Assembly (NCBI GenBank): GCA_000697355.1
Contig: JNEN01001258.1
Span: 148,767 to 212,766, forward strand
Length of the DNA: 64,000 nucleotides
Source of the DNA: Syncephalastrum monosporum B8922
Taxonomy: Eukaryota; Mucoromycota; Mucoromycetes; Mucorales; Syncephalastraceae
Reading direction: 5' to 3'
Below the pieces are notes generated by a model, which was given only the letters and a program-made list of their open reading frames with translations, ran no database searches and had not been told where the DNA came from. The number at the start of each line of letters is the position of its first letter. Position 1 is the first letter of the stretch. This document shows positions 11,733 to 23,513 of this stretch, one piece after another. The translations under genes were made by a program, and so were the position numbers.

Positions 11733-12675
11733 ATGTCGAAGCGACTGCACCGTGAGGCGTTTGAAGGGAAGAGCGAGAAAGCGCACTTGGAACTAGTCGA
11801 ACGGGCCCCTCCGCTCGCAACTCGACTCATCCGACCTCTCCGCTCCGTGCGTACCTTTGTCCACAATCAGTGGTGTCTTTGGCGCTTGGACTCTTTTCAT
11901 GATAATGACGACAGCAACAAAGCCTACGACAGAGACGACGACGACGATCTGGACGACGGGAACCGTATGCCCCGCCACCTACGCCGCGGTCTTGCCTATG
12001 ACGACATTAAAAACAACAACATCGATGCAGACGACATGCATACTCGCCCTGCCAAGCGCCAGCGCTCGCTTGCGTCCACCTGTGTCGACCGGGTCCAGCG
12101 TACCTTCCGCTACTACCTCCACCCACCGTCTTCGCAAACGACGCTTACTGGCACATTGAGCGATGCAAAGACGAATCCCTTTGCCCCTTCTACGACCACC
12201 CAGCGCTCCCCTCACCATCCCATTACCCACAGACAGAACCACACGAAACGGTCACGCACAGCCGCTGCGCTCAAGGCGCGCGGCTTCGACTTTTCCACCG
12301 CGTCCTGGACATGGAACTTGCGGCACGTTGACTCGTTCGTCCGTCGTTTTTGTTTTCTCCCGCCGCCTACCATTAACCACTTCCAGCACGAACAGTCCAA
12401 AGACGACCCTGAAGAAGACTATTCTGCCTTTCCTCCTGTTGCCGGTGCAGCCATTCGCAAGGCTGTCTCCGAGGATAATGAGAAATGGGGCCTTGTCAAC
12501 GAGGCGTCGTTGGATGTCCACTTCTTTGTATGTACAGCGAAGTTTCATCATTGTAATGCTCACCAAAAAATGTGAATCATATATTTAGTCGCCTTCGATG
12601 CCTCCCCCCAAACCATTGCGCACCTACGCTGCGTACCCCCGTATGGGCTATTCACCTGCTCATCATCCTCACTGA
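11733..12675 (+). CDS. Uncharacterised basic, Asp/His-rich protein
   Basis: Not recognised. Two exons: 11733 to about 12526, then a short exon after an intron with a GTATGT donor and a TTTAG acceptor (TATATTTAG), ending SPSMPPPKPLRTYAAYPRMG and PAHHPH at the stop at 12675. The protein has an acidic Asp run (residues about 65-75), a KRQR cluster and a Ser/Thr/His-rich middle with many RS/TK sites. Near the C-terminus is WTWNLRHVDSFVRRFCFLPPP, which looks the most constrained. Low-complexity composition suggests an intrinsically disordered nuclear or regulatory protein; that is inference. The codon frame is open and uninterrupted for about 265 codons, which supports a real gene. The start at 11733 (MSKRLHREAF) is the first good ATG after the pyrimidine-rich leader. 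Confidence 0.6.
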
Positions 12676-14225
12676 AGAAATAGGGGGCCTAGGGAGGTAT
12701 ATGGAACAAGGCTAAAGCTTGCGTTTCCGTATCATCTTCCGCTCTGCGACATTCTATTACCCATCTACCCAAAGTGCTCGTATTTCCATTCCGTCATCCC
12801 CTCGCACATACTCTCATCCGCCTAAAAAAAAGGACTCATATATATTTAACCTTATAGTACTATCTTCTTTTTCCTATCTCTCTATCTCTCTTTCACTCTT
12901 TCGACTGTTCGATTGGTAACATACATTACTCTTTTGTCATCCAAAAGTCTCAAATGTCTACAGAAGTGCGCACACACCCAGACACACTCGCATGGCACCT
13001 GAAACCTTGCTGCGTATACGGACCATCACACAGCTCGACAGAGTTTCGGGTATGTCATGTGTTTGCAACCCCAAAATTCGTGCATGCTAAGCTCTTGAGA
13101 GCGAAGGATCATTGTTTTGGGTTTGTGCCCATATGCCTGAATTTGTGGGAGTCATGTGTACTGTAAGCTGGTTAGGGTCACTCTTGATTGGTACCGAGAC
13201 ACGTGTGAATACAATCGGTTGATCAACCAACTTTATAAATGCGCCCAGCTGTACCATGGGTAAAGCAGATATGGATAGTTTGATGGAGAAGCGCCGCAGG
13301 AGAAAAGTGACATATGCACGATATCCCAAAAAGTGTCTTGTTTTCCGATGAAACAACGTACACATGCCTGAGTCTTACGAATAAATAGACTAATTCCACT
13401 CAGGAGAACCAGCACAGCAGCACGTCCTGAAGCAAGCCACTGCACATAAAAGCTCAATATGTTTCCGATCATACACACATGTTACTGAGGACGAGCAGTA
13501 ATCCAGTTATCGGTCTGGTCGCCCACATCATATTCTGATAACCACGACACCTTTGCTATCGCCAATAACAGAGAGTATGCCCTATGTCAATAATGCTGTA
13601 AGAAATCCATAGGGAAATTAGCTGTGACGTGCCTTTCCTGACATACAGGTTGCATGTATTCGGTACATACTGTATACGGCATTATATCTGCATACACATA
13701 GAGGAAAGCCTTGCAATATGATTTTCATGAATGTTTCTATCGGCAACTGGGTACGACGGCCCCCGGCAAAGGGATCTGGGAGCCTTACGCCAAGCTGGCC
13801 TTCGAATTGGACATGAGAGACCTGAAGAACAAGTGCAAGCTGTGATGAGCCGCAGCCGCACGCGAAGGGGCTTATCCGCAAAAGACACAGCTTGGAGGGT
13901 CACGAATGACCGCAGCAAAGAGATCGCGAAGCAGGCTGTCTTATGGAATCATATCATACGCCGACGGCCGATACGAATTTTTTATATATTCCAGCATGAT
14001 ATGAAACCATAAAGCCTGATCTATGCACTGCTCTACCAAAGGTATACGTCGCCATCATTAGCACGTAGATCGTATGACTACATGCTAGCATGTCATACGA
14101 TGGCTCGACTGTGATTATTCTTTATACGCCTTGATTCTGCGAGAACTGTTTGACACGTCTTCCGCGGAAACTTATGACATCAATGCTCTTTTCATAAGGA
14201 CTCTGTTCTCTATTGGCAAACGCAT
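12676..14225. other. Intergenic region with a possible coding relic
   Basis: About 1.55 kb. Mostly AT-rich with no gene. Around 13700-13843 (plus) a short GC-rich stretch reads APGKGIWEPYAKLAFELDMR then DLKNKCKL and a stop, which looks like the end of a real protein. It has no upstream start or splice partner, so it is probably a relic. Confidence 0.4.
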
Positions 14226-15105
14226 ACTACGTGATAGCAAAGTAAGCCAATGAGACCTTTGAAACGCGACAAATATCTGACCTCAATACCTGACAGGATC
14301 TCTTTTTTTTTCGTGCCTTATTCTTTCTTAATGGCAGATGCGGTTCCTGTAATTTCATGGAAGTCCATCGACGTGAGTCTGTCTCATAAAAAGAGCTCTG
14401 GTTTCTCCACGTCTGCTTTTCTTCTTCTTTCTTTGTCCTTCTCAAAGTCTTTTTCTCCGGCAAGTACATTTATACATACTATGGGTATAATCTAACAGAG
14501 ACAACATAGACGACACAAGGTCCCCTCAAGTCCCTCTGCCACCGGTTGCTCGTCCATGAACCGGTGTGCACGAAAGGAAGTTGTCGCATTATAAACACAA
14601 TACATCGGACAGCTTTAACATTATTCCAACGTATACATAGCTTGTTGTATTGCGTTTTCTTCTCCTCCAGTCTTCTCTCCCGTTTGCGTCTCTCTTCCTC
14701 TCTTCCGCTCGCGCCCCTCCTCCCAGAGGTTTTTTTCCCTTGCTTTTTTTCCTCTGTCCGTAGGTGAACTGAACTACATAAGAAACTGAAACATATCAAC
14801 ATGTACTCAATTGACGTCAGGTCCGCTCCTTTTCCTTTCCGTCCCTTTGTCCTCCTCCTTCGCCCTAGCCTACGGTAGAAGCCGGTAGTAGTTTAAACCT
14901 TCCATCATAGATATATTTCAAATATCTCCAGCCCCATTCATCATGGTAAGCGATTCACATCGGATGAAATATCCTGAAACATGGGTTTAACAAAAGGAAT
15001 TAGACGCGTGCCCTCCACGGGCGCGTTAGTTAGATGAGGTGGCGGCCTGCCGCCTTGCGCGCGCAATAACGAACCCGGCTCTGCCGTAGGTATGTAGAAA
15101 GTGCA
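14226..15105. repeat. Dispersed 0.9 kb repeat, copy A
   Basis: Diverged direct copy of 55297-56195. The two align from CGTGATAGCAAAGTAAGCCA through GAGTCTGTCTCATAAAAAGA, a pyrimidine-rich block and CCTCTGTCCGTAGGTGAA (about 14768). They align again in the segment TTAGATGAGGTGGCGGCC to CCGTAGGTATGTAG (about 15025-15100). Spacing between blocks is similar in both copies (about 260 versus 280 bases). No intact long ORF on either strand and no terminal repeats seen. Nature unknown: old mobile element or duplicated non-coding unit. Confidence 0.7.
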
Positions 15106-16820
15106 CTTCAGTCGAACAACCAACGGACTTTAGAATGAATCTCGATAGGCTAGTTTCCGGTTAATTAAATGCATGGAACACATCACACGTCTGCAAGTCA
15201 TCAATAATGACAGAGAGATTACATACAAGAGGTTTAACATTGGAAAAAGGGTTATTCCTTTCTGAAATTTGGTACAATCATCCTTTTGCTCTACAGCTGT
15301 ACAGTACTGTACATACATACAGTACTGAGATAGCTCACAGCTGGAAGCAGAAAATCTTTACAGAATCTGCAAGAGTACATCTAGGATAGCTGCTTATTGA
15401 AAAGCTTCATCGTCAATCATTGATATGAGTTAGCGCCAATCACTCGACGGTCAGAGAGCACCGATACAGAAAAATTTAGCGGCCATATCAACTTGAGTTT
15501 TGTCCCGAAAATATATATATGTAGCATCTCATGTAAAAGTTTAAAATACATGATGCATCTTTGAAGGCCATTCTGTGCTTCTTTGACGCACATGCTTTAC
15601 GTCTCTGCAAGAAACGGTTTTCTATGCAAATATCGAAGTGACGCATCAGGCCCTCACGCAATCGAAATAAGTTGATCGTGAATGATACTCAGAGATGAGA
15701 GCTGGCCAAAAGGTGCCCAGATAGATTGTTGCGGCAACACTGCCTTAAGCTGTCAGCACCTTGACCTGAGAAACCTGGCGAGAAGACACACCTTTTCCTG
15801 ATTTGATTCTTTCTGCAGAAGCCAAACTTGGCTGGATCATGTTTTTCGCCATTGTGATATATTAGACTTTTGCTTATCACACAACATTTGATGAATGGCC
15901 GTCGTACCCTGCTCAGCACGTGCCCCTGTATTTTTCTCCGCCTGCTACTGATCACTGCTAAAACCAGAAGATGAAGAGAAGTCCTCAGTCGATGTTTGAC
16001 CTGTCTTTCACTGAAGGTATCTTGCTTTTCTCCAGTGCATGCTTTCATTATGGACGCGAAGTACGTTATATAGGAAACGTGCTCACACGTCTATGCCCAT
16101 AAGAGCACTGGTGTTTTCTCATGATGACGGCTTTTCCTTCCCTTTCTTTGTTCTTATACTTCTCACAAGTCTGTACTTTGGCATTTTGGATCCTTATAGC
16201 TGGTAGTTCCTGTACTGTATGTGCTGTGTACTGCATGATGTCGAAAGAGGTTGGCCACAGGTTATTATGCTTTCGGTTTGACAGCTTGAGTACGTCAGTA
16301 ACAATCACTTCTCCAAATCGAGGTTGCTGTTGCTTTAGCTCGTGAGAGCTCGTCGTTCCATTTGTGTCATCCCATGTCCTCTTTTATTCTGTCTGTCTTT
16401 TCTCCCTAAAACATGTCACGGCACTGTACGTATTCACACGGCCAGATATGGTATTTTCCTTTTTCTCGAGCAAAGCCCGTAGCAATTTGCTCGTCAGAGG
16501 GCGGCTCCCACGAAATTATTGAAGTCAGCTTGTGCGTGAATTAATAAGAGATGCGCCCGCGATAATCATTTTGCATCCAAGATTATATAGAAGCCACATT
16601 CCGTGGCGATGCCATGACAAATGCCATCCTAGAAACATAAAGGAGTCGTGGTTCAAGTATATTCATTAACGTCGTATGCGTATCCAATACTGTATAAAGC
16701 GTTGAACGCACTCTTTTGAGAAGAGTATCGAGACCTTTCCTTATCCAACTTCCATCTGCTCTACGCCCCTTTGCTGATGTGGTCTTCCCGGATCTTTTTC
16801 AGTGCTACCTTACGCTATGT
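15106..16820. other. AT-rich intergenic region
   Basis: About 1.7 kb between repeat copy A and the 3' end of the DHHC gene. Short frames only, no family motifs, no RNA gene recognised. The region near 16380-16760 is pyrimidine-rich. Nothing further seen. Confidence 0.5.
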
Positions 16821-17995
16821 TTAGTGTATTTTTGCTGAAGCAAAGAGGTGGTTGGGGCGCCGACGCCGTCTACCAAACATCTCACGCGTCGTTGTATCAC
16901 GCAAGGCCAAGTAAAAATGGAAGCATGCAAAACCTGAGAGGACGAGCATGAAAAGGAAGCCACTGTTCCAAAAAAAAAAAAAAAAAGACGCAGGTTAACA
17001 AGAAAGCGATAGATGACCCTCAGACGTATTAAGAACGAGCGATACTTGCATGATGAGTAAAGCCAGCCAATGCAGTTCTATACCGGCGTAAATAGACCAT
17101 TCGGAAGCGAGCGGAGGAGATAGGAGGGGATGGCACGTGAAAGTGATGATGCTCCTCACTAGGTTTTGGACAGCAGAAAGGAGAGACCGAATATACAAGA
17201 CATAAACCGCCCATAGACGCGATAAGGTAAAAATATCTTTGCCAGCGATGGATTGGATAGTATCGAGGATGGCAGGAACGCCTGTCATCCAAATCCAAAT
17301 GACGTAGCTGGATGTATACGCCAAGAATTGGAGGAATAGCTTCTGATTCTGCAAACCAACGCATCCACCTATCCACGGACAGTGACTGCAGTAATAGTAA
17401 TCATTATATCATCAACCTTTTTTGTTTTTTTTTGTTTTTCCTTTCTTTTTTAGTGTATTTTGTTCCAAGACTTACTGGTCCATGCGGAGCACACACGCGT
17501 CACACTCCCTACAGTGTTTGGTTCTAGGCAATCGTACCAAATCGCACTTCTGGCAGTATCGAGATCCATCCTGATCTTTACTTTGACCATCCCGGACTTG
17601 AAATGAGCCGTTTCGTTCCCAGAGTAAACGTGTATATGTGAAGCAGCTCAGAGAAAAGAGACACCACCCAACAGCGAGCGCAACATCTTCCGTATACGAA
17701 TGAGCAAAAGAAGAAGAACGAGTTTATGACGGTACCTTGCTGCAGTCTGAGACCCCCTTTGCATTATTTTGATATCAGTATTTGCAAGTTGACTTAATCC
17801 TTCGTCTTTTCGCATACCATGGACGCGGACGGTATAAACGTAGAGAGAATAAAAAAACAAGCTATATCCCGTCAAAGGGAAAATGACTTGTATCATGTAC
17901 CTTATTACAACAACAGTCCAACCCCAGAGGGAAAAGAAGGTGTCTTTTTCTCCCTTTCTTGAGATGAAAATTCCAAGTCGAGAATTGGAGCTCAT
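16821..17995 (-). CDS. DHHC-type protein S-palmitoyltransferase
   Basis: Membrane enzyme that transfers palmitate to protein cysteines. Four exons (17995-17818, 17686-17476, 17385-17050, 16962-16821) join in frame to 288 residues. The cysteine-rich domain reads RYCQKCDLVRLPRTKHCREC then [20 protein letters not shown], with the DHHC motif at residues 129-132 split by an intron between MDxx and HCPW. Hydrophobic segments lie at about 35-57, 61-80, 145-170 and in exon 4 (GFLFMLVLSGFACFHFYLAL), followed by the family TTxE motif as TTRE. A basic tail (GRRRRRP) ends at 16821. The last intron (17049-16963) is GC-AG with a GCAAGT donor, chosen because it alone restores the fourth helix and TTRE. It is short for the family and probably Golgi or ER located. 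The start at 17995 is tentative. Confidence 0.88.
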
Positions 17996-18507
17996 CGGAC
18001 GACGGCAAACCAGACGTGTGACTACATATCTACGTTTCAGGATAGATCCTGACCCGTTTTCCGGATTACCCTGTCTTTCCGTTTCGACGCTCTTTCACTC
18101 TCTACCGAACTGCATACATATGCAAGTTCATCAATTAGCGTTATTTGACTAGGTACTTTTGTTTATGTATGGAACAACGTTCGTTATGCATGTCTGTACA
18201 TATGCAACCAGTAGTCATACATATACTCTATGTTACAAAAATAGCGATATCTCAGTTAAACAATGTTCTCTCTATATATGTCAGTAGGCTTACTTTTATC
18301 ATTTGAGGAGTGTTTTGCGGTATTTTGGCATGCTGTAAGTGGACTACGACGTACGGATGATGGACTATTGTCTTTTCTTCATGCTGGTAAAAGAGACAGA
18401 GCGGAAATGTGTGTATGTTCTGTGTGTGCTATGTCGGAGGATGGCTGGGAGGGTGGAGTGATGCTTTTGAGTGTATAGGTCGCTTCAGCTAATAAGTTGT
18501 CTATCCA
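17996..18507. other. Spacer between DHHC gene and WC-2
   Basis: About 510 bases containing the DHHC 5' side and the WC-2 3' flank (both minus strand). It is AT-rich with several ATATGTATG-type stretches near 18110-18280. No coding segment recognised. Confidence 0.5.
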
Positions 18508-19954
18508 TCAGTCGCCGCCGTCCTTCTTTTTGATCCGTTTGGCCCATCTCAGTCCGCAAGCATTGCACAATCTATGCGCTTTTGTTAAACAGAGTGATGA
18601 GAAGGTATAAAAAAATAACGTACGTCTTGGGGCCTTGAGGACCCTTTCGCCATTCGGGAGAGGATGTAGTGCCGCAGTCTGTACAGACAAAATCGTCCGT
18701 TTCTTTTTGCTTTTTCCTTCGCTTAAGTTTGGTGGTATCTTTCTGAGCAGTAGCCATGGTCGTATTATTGGGTGCTGTACTTTTCGCGACGTCTGCAGTG
18801 GAAGTATGAGATACTGTGCTTGCTGCTGCCGCTGCCGCTCCTGCCGCTGCTGCTGGAGTGGACATTGAGGATACAGTCGTGGTGGGTGCTGAACTGACAG
18901 ATGCGGTCGCGGCCGCAGCAGCAGCAGCAGCAGCAGCAGCAGCCATACCAGCTGCTGCAATGGGTGATACGTCCCCTGAAGGAGGCTGTGCTGATGGTAG
19001 TGTTAATAAATCATCCTGGTAAATAAGCATGGACGAGCTATAGTCGGCCGATGTTGTCTGTTGTTGCTGTTGCTGCTGTTGCTGCTGCTGTTGGTGGTGG
19101 TGGTGGTGCTGCTGCTGCTGCTGATGATGATGCTCTTGCGGTGCGGGTGGTAACGGTTGGGCTTGCTGCTGTCGTTGTGACCGTTGCGTCGGATCGTCCA
19201 TCCAGACGTCAGTTTCGTCATAAAGCGGCGCGTGGTTGACTTCTTGAAGGCGCTGGCGTAGCCATTCGTTTTCCATCTTGAGTTCGAGGAATGAGTCCAA
19301 AAGTCCGCCCATGCGAGTCGGGTAAGGCTGAGCGATGGCAAAGAAGGATTGTGGGGATTGGCCGGGAATGTCTACGCGCGGGTGGCCGATCATTTCGAGA
19401 ACGGTGTACGTATCATCTTTTTTGCGGAAGCGGTAAAGGGTTTTGATTTGAGAACGTGCATGAAAGGCCCAGTTAAAGTCGCGGATAAAGACATCAATAT
19501 CATCGACATGCAAAAAGTCCATGAGTGTCTGATCGATGAGCTCGTGAGCGGCGTATCCAGTCAGGTCAACACAGCCGGAGCAGTGCATGATTTTCCCAAC
19601 GGGCGATAGGACAACAATTATGCCGGTAATCTCGTTCAGAATGCGTTCCGACCAGTTGCGTCGTCGTCGGAATTCTCCCGTTCCTCCCCCTCCCCCTCCT
19701 GTTCCTCCTCCTCCTGCTGATGTGCCTCCTGGATTATGATTATTATTATTATCGATTTCACTTTTCATCGCTATCGTCGATGTCTGCGGTTGCGCCTGTG
19801 CTGTTTGCATCGTCATCGTTGGTGCGGGTATAGCGGCGGCTGCATGTGGTGGCGGCTGCTGTTGGGGGATTCCGAAAGTCCCAAAATCGAAGGACGCGCC
19901 TCCGTCAAATAAGTAATTGTACACGTCTGAAGGCGGCTGTTGTTGCTGCTGCAT
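18508..19954 (-). CDS. WC-2: White-collar-2 homologue: PAS and GATA zinc-finger transcription factor
   Basis: Partner of the blue-light receptor WC-1 (MadB of Phycomyces). Two exons, 19954-18624 and 18571-18508, give 463 residues. The PAS domain spans about 99-212 (NWSERILNEITGIIVVLSPV, GCVDLTGYAAHELI). It has no LOV-type GRNCRFLQ cysteine motif, which points to WC-2 rather than WC-1. A basic KLKRRKKQK cluster at 408-416 is a likely NLS. The GATA finger is CX2CX18CX2C with C423, C426, C445 and C448, split by the intron after PKT. Low-complexity tracts are striking: N-terminal Gln, Gly runs at 81-93, mixed Gln/His at about 273-298 and Ala runs at 337-348 and 367-377. The MQQQQQ start at 19954 opens the frame. 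Binds GATC-type light-responsive elements in the family. Confidence 0.93.
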
Positions 19955-22147
19955 TTATTTCAAATATCGGACGTATCCCGTGCGGGCGTGTCAATAGTGG
20001 GTGAATAAAGGCCTGACGGTCTGTGTACGTGTGTGTATGTATGTATGTGTGAGAACGTGGCGTGTCTGTTGTCGTATGTGAAGCGTGTGTTGCAATCGTG
20101 TGTCGTGTGGCTTTCTCTTTTTTTTTGTTGTTGATTTTTGCTGGTCGTGACTTCTTAAGAGTAAAAAAACAAAAAGAGAACAGAGAAGAGATGGAGAAAG
20201 AGAAGTGCAACTCCAACTCAAAAAAGTGAAATGAGAGGAAGAAGCAACAAGAAAGAAATTGGGGGGAGGATACAGTGAAAGGGAAGAGGAGGAGGTATAG
20301 CATCATCACCCCAGACACGCGTACCATATATGGGGATCTATCCCAACCTCTTGGGCCTATGCGGTCATAATTACCGTTTCAAGAATAGCAACGTCATGGA
20401 AGTGAACTCTGATAATTGGGGAGGACATGACATCAGCGGCATGCTTAGTGATAAACACCGCCCAACTCTCCCTGTCCCGGTGGCTTATAGAGAACTTTAA
20501 TTTATGCTACATTGCAGCCATCATCAAAGCGTTGACCCGAGTCGCGTCCAACTTTCTTGAGTTCCTGCTCCATTTTCTTTTGTATTCGCATTTGTCTTTT
20601 CTTTGATTGCATACATATGGACGGTCTCAGTGCATTGTTTGTGTAGTTTTTTCTTAGGACTTGCGCGAGAGACGAAAAAAGGAAAAGCGGTAAATGTTTA
20701 TTGACAGCGCACACCTAGAAAAAAAGAAGGTGCATAAGAAGTTTGGGCGCATATGCAACTTTGCACATTTTTCTTGAGCATTTATATACACTTTTTGTTG
20801 GTGTTGAACCCTGCACAAGCAAGGAGCGGGTCTGTGCCCCATTTGGAATTGCGAGGATCGGCCCCGTAAGCCGAAAAAAAAGCCAAGTCTTTCTGGTTTA
20901 CAGTCTACTCTGATAGTGCCACAGTAACCATGAGCCCATTTCTAAATCTTGTTTCTTACATAAGGCGGAAATAACAACAGGCCGGCGATTAAAAAATCTA
21001 TACGTGCAGTGGTGTTCCCCTGGCCAAAAAGTATCTAGACCTGCTTCCATTTCTCTGCACCAATCTGACAGTTTGTTGGCATTTTCCTTAATGTTCGACG
21101 CTGTGGTATATGAGACCGTTCGAGAAGCTCATTTGTTCTGGACAATGCCCCCTTATCATGGCGAAAGAAGCCTGGCGGTTGGTGCTCATAATTAAGTCTC
21201 AGAATAGCCTTATTAAGGAAAAGACGCACGCGGTGTCAGTGCACCTCTGTCCCGCCCAGCTTTAACTTCCAAAATAAAATAAAAACGTCGCAAGGCCATC
21301 TCCGCAGCGTTGTTTGATAGTCTTCGCATATTATAGCAGATCCTATAAGCGACGGAAACGACGCTGATCAGTTGCGTGTACCTGTAAGGAGGGAGGGTCG
21401 ATAGATGCTTTTTAGATGCAGCTTTGTCCACGTTACTCAAACGTACAGCCTCACTGGCTGGAAATTCATTAAAGCGTAGAGTGCTTGCAATTTAGACGGT
21501 CTTCATGCGTACTACATGGCAAAGTATCCTTTTTATCCTCGCCTCTTTGTCCTCGTCTCGCGCTTCCTCCAGAGATATACTTGTGTGTTCATGTCGCTCA
21601 AAATATTATGTTTGTTTGTTCTGCATGCAGAAATATGGCAAATCTCGAACGATGTACCTGCTGAATGGCTTCTGTATAGCATACACATATGTGACATAAC
21701 TGATTTGTCAATAACAAGGCAGTCTGGATATGGGCAAAATGGTACATCAGTTCATCCTCAATAGTGACGTGAAAGCGACAGCATTGATGGAATATGTATG
21801 TCGGAGATTGTGCGCTTTAAAGGTACGTATGGTTCCAGTAAGATGCGATGACGGAGCCACGTTTGACCGACGAGGACTTTCAAGGTACACCAGTCACGTG
21901 CATGTAATCACAGGCCAACTTTGACTAGCGATGTGCATTATCGTGCGACCAATCACAATGCATCGAAGCGAGGCATGCCTTCTCTTCTTGACAAGAGACA
22001 AACTCCTTTCAACTTAACGTGCCCAGTATAATCATCAGATCCGTTCCTTTTTTTCCCTTTTCTTTTCTATCTTTTTCTTGCTCTTCTTTTCTCCTTCATT
22101 TATTTTCATTGCTCTCCTTTCGTCCCAAGTAGACGTAAAATATTGCC
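19955..22147. other. Long intergenic region between divergent genes
   Basis: About 2.2 kb separating WC-2 (minus) from the plus-strand gene at 22148, so it includes both promoters. The WC-2 proximal part has TGTGTATGTATG repeats (20025-20055) and A/T runs. No coding family or RNA gene recognised. Its length fits regulatory sequence for a light-regulated factor, but no specific element can be asserted. Confidence 0.5.
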
Positions 22148-22747
22148 ATGACGACTCTTCTGCTGCAACCGACGACGTGCGAAACAACACAACAGACGCA
22201 AGACGCTGCAGCCTGGCCCAGCCAGTACTATGGTCGCACACGCCGCATTGACTTGCAGCAAATGTACACCGACCTCGTCAAAGAACTTCAACAGCAAGAA
22301 CGGCCGCAGCGGCGGGTCAGCTTCAGCGTTGGCCCCCCACAAGTGCACGTCTATGAGCCCGTAGAATATGAAGACGATAATGAAGAAAGCAAGCCATTTG
22401 TAGCCACACGGTTCGTTCGCATGGATGAGGCCGAGCATTTTACAGAAATCTATTGCAAGAAGAAAAAGGCAAACAAGTTTGACTCGCTCGGCCGACGGTA
22501 CGACCTTCGCCCTGTCCGTAACGTGAATTACACCAAGAAAATGGATTCGGCATCTGCGCCCACGTCGCCCGTGTCTGAAAAACCAGTCAACCTGCTGAGC
22601 GGCGCAATGAGTGAGGAGCTGTCGATGACTGAAGGGGTCACGCCGTCTTTATCTACACCGTCTCCTGGGAACGCGAAACGGGTTCGCTTACCATGGCTTA
22701 ACAAGGCGCCCTCCTTTGCATCCCTTCGGAGGAAAATGACTGTCTAA
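22148..22747 (+). CDS. Small uncharacterised protein with an RVxF-type PP1-docking motif
   Basis: Not recognised as a named family. Single exon, 199 residues, ATG at 22148 after a pyrimidine-rich leader. A helical stretch RRIDLQQMYTDLVKELQQQE precedes QRRVSFSVGPPQVHVYEPVE. The RVSF at 56-59 matches the RVxF consensus for docking to type 1 protein phosphatase. The PPxVHxYEP string after it resembles fungal PP1-regulatory proteins; this is inference. Acidic residues follow (EYEDDNEES), then a basic KKKKANKF and a Ser/Thr/Pro-rich region with several SP sites. The tail is basic, RVRLPWLNKAPSFASLRRKM. Length and motif suggest a soluble regulatory subunit or adaptor. Confidence 0.7.
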   Translation: MTTLLLQPTTCETTQQTQDAAAWPSQYYGRTRRIDLQQMYTDLVKELQQQERPQRRVSFSVGPPQVHVYEPVEYEDDNEESKPFVATRFVRMDEAEHFTEIYCKKKKANKFDSLGRRYDLRPVRNVNYTKKMDSASAPTSPVSEKPVNLLSGAMSEELSMTEGVTPSLSTPSPGNAKRVRLPWLNKAPSFASLRRKMTV

Positions 22748-23513
22748 CGAACAAAGAAAAAGTGGGAACTGCACCACATCACTGCCACTATTTCGTACTA
22801 CTATACCAATCTTCTCCCTTACATTGTATAATCTTTATTTTCTTCCCTTTTTACTTCGTATCCTCAATCCCCTCTTTGCCCCGTTATACATGCCTTCGTT
22901 CTTCCTTCCTTTGTTCTGGAACCTCTACTTTCGTTATTTGCTTTCTACCATTATTAGAACCTGTAGATGCGCCGGTCTCAACATTATGTACTATAATTTT
23001 TTTTGCCTATAAATTGTATATGAGAAAAAGTGTATGACAACATATGCGTGGTCTGCTTTATGCATTCAACCAAACGGACATAAGGTACAATATAATTACT
23101 GGTATTTAGAACTCAAGGGACATATGAGACAAGGCCATCTACCAATCCCAGCGTGGCGAGAGAGGGCACCCGTAAAAGCCTGCAGAAAAGGATTTTCTGG
23201 GGGAGGGGATTCTTCCTCCAGTGAGAAGCCCAGGAGATATTGTCTACCGCCTTCGCTGGTGGGGTCGTCGCACAGTGATTGCAGCACCTTGTTTGTTGGT
23301 AACAAAATGCTGTACAAGTGGCGTCGTTCAAAGCGGCCTGTTGTATCAACTCGAATCAGCGATGCAGTCGCTTGCCATGCTGGGCACTGGGTCGGTGTCA
23401 TAGAAACGCAGTGCGTGCCGAGCCAAAAACGCGTCGCGTGTTAAAACGCGTAATAAATTTTCAGTGGTCCCGTCCACTTTTACTCTTTTTCACTTGTTTT
23501 TATTCGATTAAGC
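22748..23513. other. Spacer upstream of thymidylate synthase
   Basis: About 770 bases. It contains the pyrimidine-rich 3' flank of the preceding gene (22800-22960) and the thymidylate synthase promoter. Frames here are short with no family resemblance. Just upstream of TS lies AAACGCGTCGCGTGTTAAAA with ACGCGT-like cores (near 23428-23450), which resemble the MluI cell-cycle box found at DNA-synthesis genes in yeasts. That reading is tentative. Confidence 0.4.

Noticed and set aside
11857..12588. Alternative overlapping frames across the unknown gene at 11733
   Set aside because: They break at the position of a good intron and lack a leader; the chosen frame runs unbroken and splices to a sensible end.
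15020..15085. GC-rich palindrome (GGCGGCCTGCCGCC) as a tRNA or snRNA gene
   Set aside because: No A/B box or cloverleaf; it falls inside repeat copy A and is matched only loosely by copy B.
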